A DNA stretch of 27,500 nt from Symbiodinium natans (Eukaryota > Sar > Dinophyceae > Suessiales > Symbiodiniaceae), in assembly GCA_905221605.1 (NCBI GenBank), contig CAJNDS010000383.1, forward strand, positions 1 to 27,500, in the 5' to 3' direction. The notes under the pieces are model-generated. The model did not search any database. It had not been told where the DNA came from and saw nothing but the letters and a program-made list of their open reading frames with translations. Position numbers and translations under genes: made by a program. Of the stretch, positions 9,288 to 18,650 are shown piece after piece (the stretch's first letter is position 1; each line of letters starts with the position of its first letter).

Positions 9288-10112
9288 GTAAGTTGGAGCA
9301 GGAGAACGGAATGAAGCGCGAGGGCTAAGGATGGGAGATAACGTAGTGTGATCATGCGGACCAGTACGCAAAATTTCGCTGGAGCTCGACAGCATTAAGT
9401 GCTCTTTGGCACGGAGTCACGGAACCTTTTCCGATCACTAAGCTGGGTTCTCTAGGCCACACCCTTTACCCTTGCACAGGCCAGCTGCCTAAGCAAACAA
9501 ACAAGCCATTGGAGTGGCTGTTTCTGGCGCTGCTGGTGGCTACCTTTTACACTACCTTCGCTGCGTTTTTGGTTGCAAGGTAACACAGATCTATGGGGCT
9601 ATCTTCGTGCCTTTGGATTTGCCGGATAGTCAAGTAGAAACACTATACAATATACATAGTATATAAGACTATTTGGCGGCCAAGCCTTCTCTTCCCTCGC
9701 GTAGGGACAATGGTGGGCAACAGCCAACGTGGCACAGCAAGGCGACAGCAGACACATAGATACACAGACACACACACACACACAACCTCACGCAGTTCAA
9801 TCAATGCAGTCGCGGGCCGAAGATTCAGGGTCCAGCACGTAGAGGGACCTCAGAGAAAACAGAAATCTTTCAATCAGCTTTGCAGCTCTCTCTCTCTCTC
9901 TCTGCACAGATAAAGAGAAAGAGAGAGAGAGAGAGAAACAACAAAGCAACAAACAAAAACAAAAACACGAAAAAAAAGAGCGGAGGCACACAGCGGCTGG
10001 GATCAAAGCGGGCTGGAGCTCCGGTCGAGACCTCCGAGAGAAGAAATCCACAAAGACAGGTCGTGGAGCAGAGCAGCAGAGCAGCAGAGCGTCCTAGTCC
10101 TACTGTACTCGT
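9288..10112. other. Intergenic region with simple repeats
   Basis: It contains a (CA)n run near 9767-9783, (CT)n at about 9888-9903 followed by (GA)n at 9917-9936, and an A-rich stretch to 9980. The neighbouring CT and GA tracts are complementary and could fold on each other. No gene is supported. Confidence 0.5.
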
Positions 10113-11711
10113 TTAGCAGTGCTGCGCGCAAAGGCGCAAAGAGCAAGGCACTCCCTGAGCATGGTGCAGAGCTTCTTCAAGCAGAAGCACCCGGCGGACG
10201 AAATGGCAACATGCGCCTTGGCCATCTGAGCCATCGGATTCCACGCTGCAAGATGAACAGCTTTCGACACAAACATCATTGACGACATCTATCATGAACG
10301 GCATCAAGCCTTGAAGCCTGGTGTGGCATGGGGTGTTGGGGTGTTTCAGCCAGCTGGCTGGGAGGCCATCCTGCTCCATGAGCTCTCGCACCTTGCATAT
10401 TGCCACATGCCGATGGGATCTTTTCGAGAAGATGTCCCTCACACCTTTGACCAGCTGATCTTTTCTTTTGGCCTCCTCGACGCTGGGCTGCCGGAAGATC
10501 GAGGGCACGTCCGTCTCAAGGCCTTGCAAGGCGACTGCGGCGGCTGCTCTCTGTGCTCACCCTGCACTGCTCTCTCGACTCTCGCTGCAGGGCACGTAGT
10601 GCACTGCACTTAAGGCACTTTCTCTTCCCATGCCGGGCACGTCAGACTGAATGGGACTGGGGTTTGGAGAAAGGCCTTCCTCGGTACCAATGTTGCCATC
10701 TCTGGCTGCCCGGGCCTGGAGGCCGAGAAGGCAGAGACAGACAGACGGAGAAAGAGAGAAGAAGGAAAGAAAGAAGGAAAGGAAGAAGGAAGGAAGGAAA
10801 GAAAGAAGGAAAGAAAGAAGGAAAGGAAGAAGGAAGGAAAGAAAGAAAGAATGAAAGAAAGAAAGGAAGAAAGGAATAAAGAAAAGAATAACGAAAGGAA
10901 GACAGAAAGACAGAAAGACAGAAAGACAGAAAGACAGAAAGACAGAAAGACAGAAAGACAGAAAGACAGAAAGACAGAAAGACAGAAAGACAGAAAGACA
11001 GAAAGACAGAAAGACAGAAAGACAGAAAGACAGAAAGACAGAAAGACAGAAGGACAGAAAGACAGAAAGACAGAAAGACAGAAAGACAGAAAGACAGAAA
11101 GACAGAAAGACAGAAAGACAGAAAGACAGAAAGACAGACAGACAGAAAGACAGAAAGACAGAAAGACAGAAAGACAGAAAGACAGAAAGACAGAAAGACA
11201 GAAAGACAGAAAGACAGAAAGACAGAAAGACAGAAAGACAGGACAGAAAGAGGGAAAGAGAGAGAGAGAGAGAGACACAGATAGACAGAGAGAGAGAGAG
11301 AGAGTGAGAGAGAAAGAGGAGGGAGAGAGAAGCGTCGCGTCTGTTGGCCCTTGTAGAGTAGGAACTTGGCATCCATGGCCTGAACAACTTCCTCTTCCTC
11401 GCACTCTGCTTCAGCTTCGGGAACAAAGATACGATCCATGGTCTTGGCAAAAGCCTCCAGAGATTCTGACCACACGGAAGTTACACAAGAAAAGTTCAAA
11501 AGCTTGCCACAAGTTTCTGAGACGTGGTGATACCGAACGTGCCTGCCACCCACAAGCGATGCCTGTGCCGGCGCCTTTGAGGCGTGCATGCCAGGCATCT
11601 GCCATGGGCCTGGTATGAATGTCTGCCAAGATCTCCTTTGCCATTCTTTCCCGTCGCCAGGCCTCAACGCTGCCTCGTCGCCTGTCCGAGGGCCTTGATC
11701 CCAGGTCGTCC
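10113..11711 (-). CDS. Three-exon gene C, unknown protein
   Basis: Exons 11711-11575, 11465-11349 and 10522-10113 join with matching phases. Intron 1 is 11574-11466 (CAAAG/GCGCCG...GGTCAG/AATCTC, phase 1). Intron 2 is 11348-10523 (ACAAGG/GCCAAC...GCAAG/GCCTTG, phase 1). Both are GC-AG. The joined peptide runs WRRERMAKEILADIHTRPMA, AWHARLK-ESLEAFAKTMDR, an acidic patch EAEAECEEEEVVQ, AKFLLYKG-LETDVPSIFRQ, then VRDIFSKRSHRHVAICKVRE. The last 60 residues are less certain: another frame at 10288-10100 is equally protein-like. An ATG at 11644 or an upstream exon before the CAG at 11712 could start it. It is mostly helical and charged; I recognise no family. Confidence 0.6.
10742..11336. repeat. 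Large GA-rich microsatellite with (GACAGAAA)n core, intronic
   Basis: GAAA/GAAGG repeats occupy 10742-10900. About 43 copies of the 8-mer GACAGAAA occupy 10901-11250 with few interruptions. GA-rich repeat follows to about 11336. The tract lies wholly in the second intron of gene C, and one strand is almost pure purine. All long ORFs across it (Lys-Thr-Glu-Arg-Gln on plus, Phe-Leu-Ser-Cys-Val on minus) are repeat artefacts. Confidence 0.95.
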
Positions 11712-11773
11712 CTGCCACCTTAACCGAGTGTCAATAAACAGAACGCAACGCCAAAAAGCCTCCTACACTAGTA

Positions 11774-12084
11774 ATTCGCCTCGGCTTCCTGCCGAGAAGC
11801 GTCTGGAACAAGCAGACCCGGATCGGGCCTCCTTGCCCCTAACCCCACCCTGCAAAATTTTCTGACGCCCCCCCGATGGCTTGGGGTCCATGAGAGAAAC
11901 TTGGCTGCTTTTTACCTCCGTCTGGGACCCCGCCTGAAACCTCCCTGAGACCCCCTCTAAGACCTGCGACCTGCCTAGACTCCAACCTCTTCGAGCCCTG
12001 CAACCTTGCCCAGAAATCCTCTTTCCTCCTTTCCTGTCCTTGTGCCGGCCCGGCTGCTGAGGCGGCGCGCGCAAGCGTTTACAA
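11774..12084 (+). mobile_element. Dispersed non-autonomous element, copy 2 (311 bp)
   Basis: It has the same left end (ATTCGCCTCGGC, hairpin, GAAGCGTCTGGAACAAGCAG) and the same right end (GCCGGCCCGGCTGCTGAGGC followed by GCGCAAGCGTTTACAA) as copies 1 and 3. Its middle, from about 11880 to 12045, is unlike theirs. It begins 63 bases from the first recognised exon of gene C, in antisense orientation to that gene. No clear target-site duplication is visible; a short AATT at both ends may be part of the element. Confidence 0.75.
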
Positions 12085-12212
12085 TTAGACCATACGACGT
12101 CATATGTGAGGCTCGCACCACGTCTTCGCCTCTGAGGAGCTCCTGGCCGGTCCACGGCCGCACGTGTGCTGGGTCCCCGCACGGGCCCTGAAGGCCGGCG
12201 GCGGCTGGAAGT

Positions 12213-12348
12213 CTTGCTGGGTGCGCTGCGTGCGCTGCGTGCGCTGCGTGCGCTGCGTGCGCTGGGTGCGCTGGGTGCGCTGCTTGCGCTGGGTGTGCTG
12301 CGTGCGCTGTGTGCGCTGCGTGCGCTGGGTGCGCTGGGTGCGCTGCGG
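12213..12348. repeat. 9-bp tandem repeat (GTGCGCTGC/GTGCGCTGG), about 15 copies
   Basis: The unit GCGCTGCGT differs by one base from the unit in the rhodanese-domain gene (GCGCTGCCT). All frames on both strands stay open across it. The minus-strand reading Ala-Ala-His/Pro-Ala-His within an ORF at 11975-12616 could be coding, but nothing outside the repeat confirms a frame. Confidence 0.9.
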
Positions 12349-12399
12349 CAGGAGGCAGAGGAGGCCCCAAGGCTGGGTCGCCGCACGGAGAGCCACACG

Positions 12400-13152
12400 G
12401 AGCGCCGCGCCTCGAAGGGTCTCTTGCTTGAAGGGGGTTTGTGAAGTGACGCTTGAGGGCTCTCTTGCTCTCACGCTCCTTCGGGGCTTTTGCTTCCCCG
12501 TAGTCCGTCGAACACTTGATACCGGTGTGGTTGAATGTCGGGTTGCCAACTCCCACTTCTGAGGGCGGCGCGAGGCGAGCAAACAGAAAACAACATGTGG
12601 CCCCAGGAAACTTCATGTTGGACCCGCTTTAGCGCGGGCCCTCTCTATAAAGACAAGCTTGGCGGGCTTTCAGGATCAGTCACGGGACTCTTTGGTGGGT
12701 CGAGCGGGGCCCGGCCCTCCATGCCTCTCTGCTCCTTTCGAATTCTCCAGATCTCTGAAGATCTTCTAAAGAGGGTGCACGTTCAGGAGTGTAGGGGTGA
12801 ACATAGACACAACTAATGTCAATAACCGACCTGTTACAGATGAAGATGACAATGATTTGCCACCTTTAGAAACACCTGCTGAAATAGCAGGCGAGGAAGA
12901 CAAAATAAGATGTTGAAACAAAAGTGCCAAACCAGAAAGCAGAAAGGAAGCAAAAAAAGGAAACAAATAGGTTGCAGGATGAGAAACTGAGAAACGTCGG
13001 AAGATGAGAACAAGGGCGGGTCGTCGTGTCAGTTCTCATCTTCTCTTCATCTTCTGAGTCACAGGCCCGGCTCCGCCGTCCTCCAGGCGCCTCTCAGCGG
13101 TTTTTTTTTTTGGGGGGGGGGCGCACGCCGGGTCTCAAAAAGAGAGGAGCTC
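12400..13152. other. Region without a supported gene
   Basis: No exon-like frame stands out. A T run followed by a G run lies at about 13101-13121. The sequence at 12800-13010 is A-rich, unlike the GC-rich flanks. Confidence 0.4.
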
Positions 13153-14660
13153 TCAGCGAGCTAAGGAGAAGAAGAGCAGCGAGAGCCTCTGTGTGACATG
13201 CTGTGCCATGCTGTGACTCTGTGAGTCCCAGGCCTGCGTGCGTCTTGCCGCAAGGCCCGGGCATAGGTGTTGCCTGGCAAGCAAGCGACACGCTGAGACG
13301 AGACGCGAGTCCGCTAGAAACAGGCCTGGATCCACCACAGATCCGGGAGGGTACCCGCAAGCTGGCGCCAGCGGTCTCATCGGCGGTACTGGCCGTTCCA
13401 ACGGTCTGTCGAGACCCGAAGACGAAGAATTGCCAAGGCCATTGCTGCAGCTCGCATTGCTAGGGAAGCTCGAAAGGTTCCTAGGGAGGTCCCGAGGGAA
13501 GTCAAACACGGCTTCTGTGTGAGGGGCCACCACTCCGCTCCCACCGCTCCCAGGGGCCGCCGAGGCTACTGGAGTTACCGGGGCTGTGGTGGCAGAGGCC
13601 AAAAAGGACCGGCTCAGCATATCCAGCTCCTGCGTAAGCAGGCGAAGCTCCTCAACTCCCGTCTTGGCTGCATGTCTCGCCTTTCCCGCAACCCCCTCCG
13701 CAGGAACCTCACGGCAGGACTCTTTGCGCTCTTCGCATGAGTCACGCAGGTCCCTTGTCTGGGGCGTTGAATGGCAACATGATTCACCAGAGGCAGGCGC
13801 ACGGCTTTCCATGGGCACTTCTTTGGCTTCTTGAAGGGGCTCATCCACCAGGTCTTTCCCCAGCGACCGGTTCAGAGCACTGAGCTCCTGTCAAGAGTCT
13901 TCACACATATCTTCAAAAATCTCTGCACCTGCTGCATGCAAACAAAGCAAGTTGAAACAACTTTCAGCAACTGTGAGCAACTTGGTGCAAGCAAAAAAAG
14001 GAGCAGGCAAGTGGAACAAGCAGACAGGACAAGCAGACGGCAGAAGCCCACAATTCTAAGCAAAGTCACCCCAGCGAACCCGCAAGAAAATGCAGAGTGT
14101 TCGAGATCACGAACATCCCGGAATCTGTGCATGAACAACGGCTGAGGTGTGTCTCAGGTTGCTTTCTTTATATTTTATCAATACTTGGGATTACTTGGGG
14201 GGCTTATAGGAAGTGGCAACGTAAACGTTGATTTTTTTGCAAAGTGCCTTAAGCTGTGGCCGCCTGACTCTATTTGGGGTCGTTGGAGCTGTGCGCCTTT
14301 CGCCTGCTTCCTTCCGAGCCATGGAACTGAAGCCCGCAATAAATTCCTCTCACAATATCGGAGTGGACTGCGCAGAGGCGCAGAGTGACCACAAAGGTAA
14401 TGAGGTTCAGGCCTGCATGATGCGCTCGAGGTCGCTGGGAGGGGCGGAGCGCTGCTTGGACTTGCACTCTGCTTGTAGGGAATCCGCAAGGGCCGAAGCC
14501 GGGTGCGGTCTTCGAGTCGGCCCTTGAAAGCCTTTCAGCATCTCCTTCGACAGTTCCATCTCGGGCGGCTCGGGCGGCTCGGGCTCGGGCGGCTCGAGGT
14601 CCCGCAGGAGCTGCGTCAGCACGCAGGCCACGTAGCCGTTGACTTCCGTGACGCTCAGGC
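13153..14660 (-). CDS. Gene D: proline-rich, coiled-coil-like protein, two exons
   Basis: Exon 14660-14413 follows the acceptor CTGCAG/GCCTGAGC and reads LSVTEVNGYVACVLTQLLRD. A (Pro-Pro-Glu)-rich segment and SDLERIMQ follow. A GC-AG intron, 14412-13888 (ATGCAG/GCCTGA...TGACAG/GAGCTC, phase 0), joins it to ELSALNRSLGKDLVDEPLQE. The heptad-like pattern continues across the junction, which supports the splice. The second exon stays open about 245 codons to 13153, with ELRLLTQELDMLSRSFLAS and then a Gly/Ser/Pro-rich tail. The last 50 codons may instead be intron or 3' sequence. Upstream exons are missing and no family is recognised. An adaptor-like or structural role is only a guess from the coiled coil. 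Confidence 0.55.
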
Positions 14661-14930
14661 CTGCAGATTGCAGATTTGAGGGAGCCCAAAACAAAAGCAG
14701 ACGATTACATTCCCAACAAGATTAAATCAATTTCGCCGCAACGGGTGCTCCCTCACGCCGTGGCAGTTGATTTGACAACGATTCTGAGTCTGCTGCTGCT
14801 CGACTACCGAATCCCTACAGTACTGATCTGCGTCTTGATACCTTCTTCCAGCAATCTTTGCAAGGACTACTCATGCGGGAGAAGCACAATCCAGATTCCA
14901 GAATACATGTAGCGGTTCTATCATGCTAAT
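14661..14930. other. Short stretch upstream of gene D without a gene
   Basis: No exon-like frame is seen. It ends at the start of the ACT microsatellite. Confidence 0.3.
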
Positions 14931-14932
14931 GA

Positions 14933-14933
<1 letters not shown>

Positions 14934-14964
<31 letters not shown>

Positions 14965-14993
14965 GCTACTACTACTCCTACTACTACTACTAG

Positions 14994-15052
<59 letters not shown>

Positions 15053-15056
15053 TTAC
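14934..15056. repeat. (ACT)n microsatellite
   Basis: About 40 trinucleotide units with a few substitutions. A (CAA)n tract follows at about 15155-15192. Serine-run ORFs over it are artefacts. Confidence 0.95.
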
Positions 15057-15059
15057 TAC

Positions 15060-15105
15060 TTATTCTTAGTAGTACTAATACTCGCAATAGTACTACTAAG
15101 AATAA
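15060..15105. repeat. Perfect 18-bp inverted repeat with 10-base loop
   Basis: The left arm TTATTCTTAGTAGTACTA (15060-15077) and the right arm TAGTACTACTAAGAATAA (15088-15105) are exact reverse complements around the loop ATACTCGCAA. It directly abuts the ACT microsatellite. Confidence 0.9.
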
Positions 15106-15222
15106 TCGTAATGATAGTACATACAACTAATAATACAAATAGCAAAGAACAACACTAGCAACAACAACAACAAGAACAACAACAACAAGAACAGTAGTCA
15201 TGATGCTTTTTCCTCCCATCAG

Positions 15223-15827
15223 GTTTCCAAGAGGTACTTTGCAAGCGAGCAAAGCTGGCCAGCAACTTGCAAATGGTTTTTTTGGCGCAGTGTTGGGCGA
15301 CTTGCCAATTTGAAGAAGCATGTTTCGGCAGCGCAGAAGATCTTTGAGAGTGGAACTCCCAAAGCCACCATTACAGCAGCCGCGGTTAAGCTTGGTCTAG
15401 ATGACAAGATTGCGAGTCGTCTGACCATTCGCAACCTTTCGACCACCATTGCAGTTGCTCAGTTCACGGCAGCCTGACTAGCCTACGAAGCCCTTTCGAT
15501 GGCTGATCGTGATAGGCAGCGTTTGAAGCAGGACATTTGTGTTGTTGGACAAGCTTGCACCTTTTTCATACATCATTGTCCTGAGTTTCCAAAGCTCCAT
15601 CTATGTGGGCGCAAGGATTGCTACATTTTTGCTTGTTGTTTTGTTTCTCCGATTCGTCTCAGCAATCTTGCGCAGAGCTACTCAGACGTAAGCTACGCGC
15701 ACTCAATGTGCACCCTGCGATGTACACATGGCCACGCATTTTGAAGTCCAATGCCGTGTGCATCAAAACCAAGTCGATTGGCGCATCTTTTCAGCCGTTG
15801 AGAAACATCGGCAGCCTTCGACTATGA
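15223..15827 (+). pseudogene. Decayed plus-strand coding sequence, unknown protein
   Basis: After a good acceptor (TTTTTCCTCCCATCAG) the plus strand is open from 15223 for 84 codons (LANLKKHVSAAQKIFESGTP, AVKLGLDDKIASRLTIRNLS). It then meets one in-frame TGA (15475). The same frame goes straight on through LAYEALSMADRDRQRLKQDI to about 15744. A second frame is protein-like at about 15650-15827 (ELLRRKLRALNVHPAMYTWP). An in-frame stop plus a frame change suggests a broken gene. The minus strand is also open across 15219-15449, so strand is not certain. The family is not recognised. Confidence 0.35.
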
Positions 15828-15854
15828 TGTACGTAATGTTTGTACTGCATTAAC

Positions 15855-16205
15855 AGCCCCCTCCGATTAGACCGGTCCACCCCCCGAAAATGCCCGCTCG
15901 TCCGATTTATCAACCCCCCCCCCCGATTAGACCGGACTAGCGAGCTGCCCTATGCGATTAGACCGGTCCTCTGCCCTCATGAGTTTTTTTGTTTGAGGAC
16001 GATGATTCATTGTGCTTCTGATCCCCTAATGAACCCCTTGAACCCCACCCCTTTTCCTCCCCCAGATTTGACCGGACCTCTGGCCTCATGAGATGCTTTT
16101 TTTTTTGAGGATGTGAACCCCCAATGAAACCCTTGAACCCCGACCCTCCCCCCGGATTTGACCGGACCTCTGCCCTCATGAGTTTTTTTTGAGGATGTTA
16201 AGCCC
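15855..16205. repeat. Degenerate tandem repeat, units of about 90-110 bp
   Basis: The unit is GATT(T/A)GACCGG(A/T)CC, CTCTGCCCTCATGAG, a T-run, GAGGATG, then ATGAACCCCTTGAACCCC. Full units start near 15954, 16064 and 16153. Partial copies of the GATTAGACCGG block occur at 15863, 15926 and 15954. CTCATGAG is an 8-bp palindrome present in every full unit. It does not encode a convincing protein. Confidence 0.75.
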
Positions 16206-16278
16206 CTGAACCTCAACCCTTCTGTGTTCGTACACTCCCATGTTACTGCGAGCTCATCTTTTGGTCAAGCTCATGGGC

Positions 16279-16430
16279 TCATCGACGCTCCAAGTTATGG
16301 AGGAGAACCTGCACATCAAGCTCCTCATCCTCATCGGATTCCGGAAGCCTCCAGCCATTCAATGTCCATGCATGGCCCTCAGCGTTACGCGGGATGATCC
16401 TCAGGATGTGGTCCCCATGGCGCGTCCATG
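16279..16430 (-). pseudogene. Short coding remnant with WTLNGWR motif (copy a)
   Basis: The minus frame reads GDHILRIIPRNAEGHAWTLN, then GWRLPESDEDEELD, and stops at TGA 16279. WTLNGWR is shared with the ORF at 16566-16877 and the underlying DNA matches at 17 of 18 bases (CCAGCCATTCAANGTCCA). Flanking residues are diverged. I do not recognise the domain. Confidence 0.35.
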
Positions 16431-16565
16431 AAAAATCTGATCAGGGCGAGACTAAACTGAGGGGTTCTCAAGGGAAAAGGCCCTAATTAGGCAATTACTT
16501 ATTAATTTCTCCCCATGAACCCCTCCCCTTGAGGAACCTAGGAGAACGAAGTATTTGCCCATGCC

Positions 16566-16877
16566 CTACCTGCCATCTCGCTCATGAAGGCCCAGGAAGA
16601 AACCCATCTGGCGCATGAAGCTCACGGGCCACGGCGTGCGTCTCACGAAGCCCGCAAGAATTGCCAGCTCATCCGAACAGTGGCGAGGAGACATAAATCT
16701 CACCCAGCTATTCTCGAAGTTCTCATGGAATTCCTCGCAATTCTGATCGCTCATGAGAGTAACACGCCAGCCATTCAACGTCCACTCATCGCTGAACAAG
16801 CCCCCATCTTCCAGCACCAACTCCATGACGGTAAGCCCACGTAGGGGTATGTCCCGTAGGAAGCTGTGCAACATCAT
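16566..16877 (-). CDS. ORF with WTLNGWR motif (copy b), unknown protein
   Basis: A 103-codon minus frame begins with an ATG and reads LTVMELVLEDGGLFSDEWTL, NGWRVTLMSDQNCEEFHENF and SPRHCSDELAILAGFVRRTP. The WTLNGWR heptapeptide repeats in copy a, 420 bp to the left, so the two look like diverged duplicates. Splice context is not resolved. It may be an exon of a minus gene starting at 18650 or an isolated remnant. Confidence 0.35.
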   Translation of the reverse strand: MMLHSFLRDIPLRGLTVMELVLEDGGLFSDEWTLNGWRVTLMSDQNCEEFHENFENSWVRFMSPRHCSDELAILAGFVRRTPWPVSFMRQMGFFLGLHERDGR

Positions 16878-16989
16878 TGTTTCGTAACTTTATCTAGAGT
16901 GCACTCATGTGGGGTTCGTGCAGGCTCTGCCTTGAAGTCTTCACCTCTGAAAGATCGAGTGAGCAAAGGGAGGATTGCATGAGTGCGCG

Positions 16990-17013
16990 CGTGTGTGTGT
17001 GTGTGTGTGTGTG
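16990..17013. repeat. (GT)n dinucleotide repeat
   Basis: A run of GT units bounded by GCGCGC and GCGC, hence alternating purine-pyrimidine throughout. A G run of about 16 follows at 17142-17157. Confidence 0.9.
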
Positions 17014-17267
17014 CGCAACCGCTGTTCCCAAGCGGCACGAACTCGAATGTTCCTGCTTTGGTTTCAATGACATTCTGTCGCTTTTCTCATGGATAGTTGG
17101 TTTTCATAGTTTTTTTCACTACACGAAAACACAAACAAACCGGGGGGGGGGGGGGGACGAGCCAAAACAGAGATGGGACTTGATGTGACCCCAACAGCAA
17201 GGGTCGGGACCATCGGAGTGACTTGGTGAGCTTCCAACACAGGACGTATCGACAGCAGGATTGTGAC

Positions 17268-17414
17268 TTAGATGTGACTTGGCGTGCTTTTCAACAGCAG
17301 GAGGCGCGAGGTCCTTTGACACAGCTCGCGCCAACGAAGCTCTATGATGTCATCGGACAGGAAAACGTACCTGTGCATGCAGTACCTGGGCAATGTTGTT
17401 GCAGCTGGTATCCA
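17268..17414 (-). CDS. Possible exon, unknown protein
   Basis: After CACTGTAG the minus strand reads WIPAATTLPRYCMHRYVFLS, then DDIIELRWRELCQRTSRLLL, and stops at TAA. Composition is protein-like and there is an AG directly before it. A plus-strand ORF (17344-17631) covers the same bases, so this is unproven. Confidence 0.3.
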   Translation of the reverse strand, partial: WIPAATTLPRYCMHRYVFLSDDIIELRWRELCQRTSRLLLLKSTPSHI

Positions 17415-17678
17415 CTACAGTGCTTGTGACATCATGTACCCTCAAGACCCAAAAACCTTTCTTTTCAAGAAATTTCAATTCTGCACGCCTGGGATGGCCA
17501 GCACATTGGGACATCGGCGCCTTGGATTGCACAACTACGATGGGAGCATCTTAACAGCCACAGCCTTGGTTCCCATGAGCGGTTTCTTTTCAGTCAATTT
17601 AGTAAACATGTCCCCTCAGTGCAGCGATTGAGTACTGTGGGTGTGGGCTGGCGCCCTGGATACCACAGAATGGGCAGC

Positions 17679-17837
17679 TCATGGCCCTCGTGGCCCAAAA
17701 CAATACCATACTGTCGTCAGTGTGTGCCCTTCGGGGGACCGGTGCTGGCCTCGGTGCCTCACTGTGATGCTTCCCACCATGAAAGTGATCGGGACGACAA
17801 TTCGTTCAACAGTCTTCCGGTCGCTCACATCCAGTAC
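17679..17837 (-). CDS. Possible exon, unknown protein
   Basis: The minus frame reads VLDVSDRKTVERIVVPITFM, then VGSITVRHRGQHRSPEGHTL, and ends in TGA. It could follow the segment at 17870-18060 (GWLGPVAGQKLFLRALGPSA) as an exon of the gene starting at 18650. Phases were not confirmed and an overlapping plus frame is also open. Confidence 0.3.
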   Translation of the reverse strand, partial: VLDVSDRKTVERIVVPITFMVGSITVRHRGQHRSPEGHTLTTVWYCFGPRGP

Positions 17838-18227
17838 TCAAGTCACTGAACTCCAACCCTCCCGCAAGTGCTTTGAATGCAATCGAAATATTCCATCTCG
17901 GTTTAGGAGAGGCCGCAAGGGGAAAGAGCGTCCATGTGAAAAACGCTCTTCGGACATAGCCGCGAATCTCTCGTGCCGCGCTAGGCCCTAAGGCCCTAAG
18001 GAACAACTTCTGTCCAGCAACGGGACCCAGCCAGCCGTACAGTACTGTGCCAAAAAAGGGAGTTGTCTTGTTGTGGCATGAGAAGTCAGATATGCGTCCG
18101 CTGATTTTTGACCGTCCACCTAAGTAACTATGAACGACTCCCGGTGTTTTGGCCAGGTGCATGGGATGAAACACGATGCAAGTTGCCACAAGTATCTTGG
18201 TGTGTGGGGGAGTATTGAGGGTCCAAA

Positions 18228-18650
18228 TTAGGCGTGGGGAGGCGGCCTTGATGTTCTGGGGATGGTACTCCTGGTACTGACTGAGAATTGTGCGACTGCG
18301 AAGCGGTGGCAATGCAAAAAGAACCCGCGTGCGCCTTCCCTGCCAGCCACAGAGGCATAGACGGCGGAGACACGCTGCAAAGTGGCCGGCTGCCGGCAGC
18401 CCAAACGGTCGATGAGCCGCTGCGTGGCAGGTTGCAGCGCTGCAGTCGGGATAAAGCCATGACAACTTCCATCGTACGGGTTTAAGCCCAGTAGGGCCAG
18501 GGCGGTCGAGCCGTCGCCATCAAAGCCATTGAGCAGCGCTGACAGGGACTGGAGCCGCTCGTGCTCGGAGGGCACGCTGAAGCCCTCTAGGCCCTCTACC
18601 TCATCCGCCTCATAATCGCCGGTCTCTTCTAGCGAGCTGGCGCCACCCAT
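18228..18650 (-). CDS. First exon of a minus-strand gene, unknown protein (gene E)
   Basis: ATG 18650 sits in GGGGCCATGGGTGG. The frame reads GGASSLEETGDYEADEVEGL, EHERLQSLSALLNGFDGDGS, ALALLGLNPYDGSCHGFIPT, then LQRVSAVYASVAGREGARGF. It is acidic at the start and then mixed. It stays open to 18228, but the coding part probably ends earlier at one of several GT donors at 18285-18305 (for example TTCTCA/GTCAGT). No domain is recognised. Downstream exons are probably among the minus pieces at 17.2-18.1 kb. Confidence 0.5.
   Translation of the reverse strand: MGGASSLEETGDYEADEVEGLEGFSVPSEHERLQSLSALLNGFDGDGSTALALLGLNPYDGSCHGFIPTAALQPATQRLIDRLGCRQPATLQRVSAVYASVAGREGARGFFLHCHRFAVAQFSVSTRSTIPRTSRPPPHA

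Noticed and set aside
10557-11718. ORFs of 255-358 codons on both strands
   Set aside because: They are open only because the GA-rich 8-bp repeat lacks stops; the peptides are pure repeats. Only the ends outside the repeat were used.
12213-12348. CRISPR-like or direct-repeat array
   Set aside because: Units are contiguous 9-mers without spacers in a eukaryotic context; it is a simple tandem repeat.
17159-17167. TTTTGGCTC on the minus strand, resembling the spliced-leader core
   Set aside because: Only nine bases match, the following bases diverge, and no gene start lies downstream at a suitable distance.
17344-17631. 95-codon plus ORF with protein-like stretches
   Set aside because: The minus frame at 17268-17414 covers part of it with equal or better composition and an acceptor; neither is proven, so only the minus piece was listed at low confidence.
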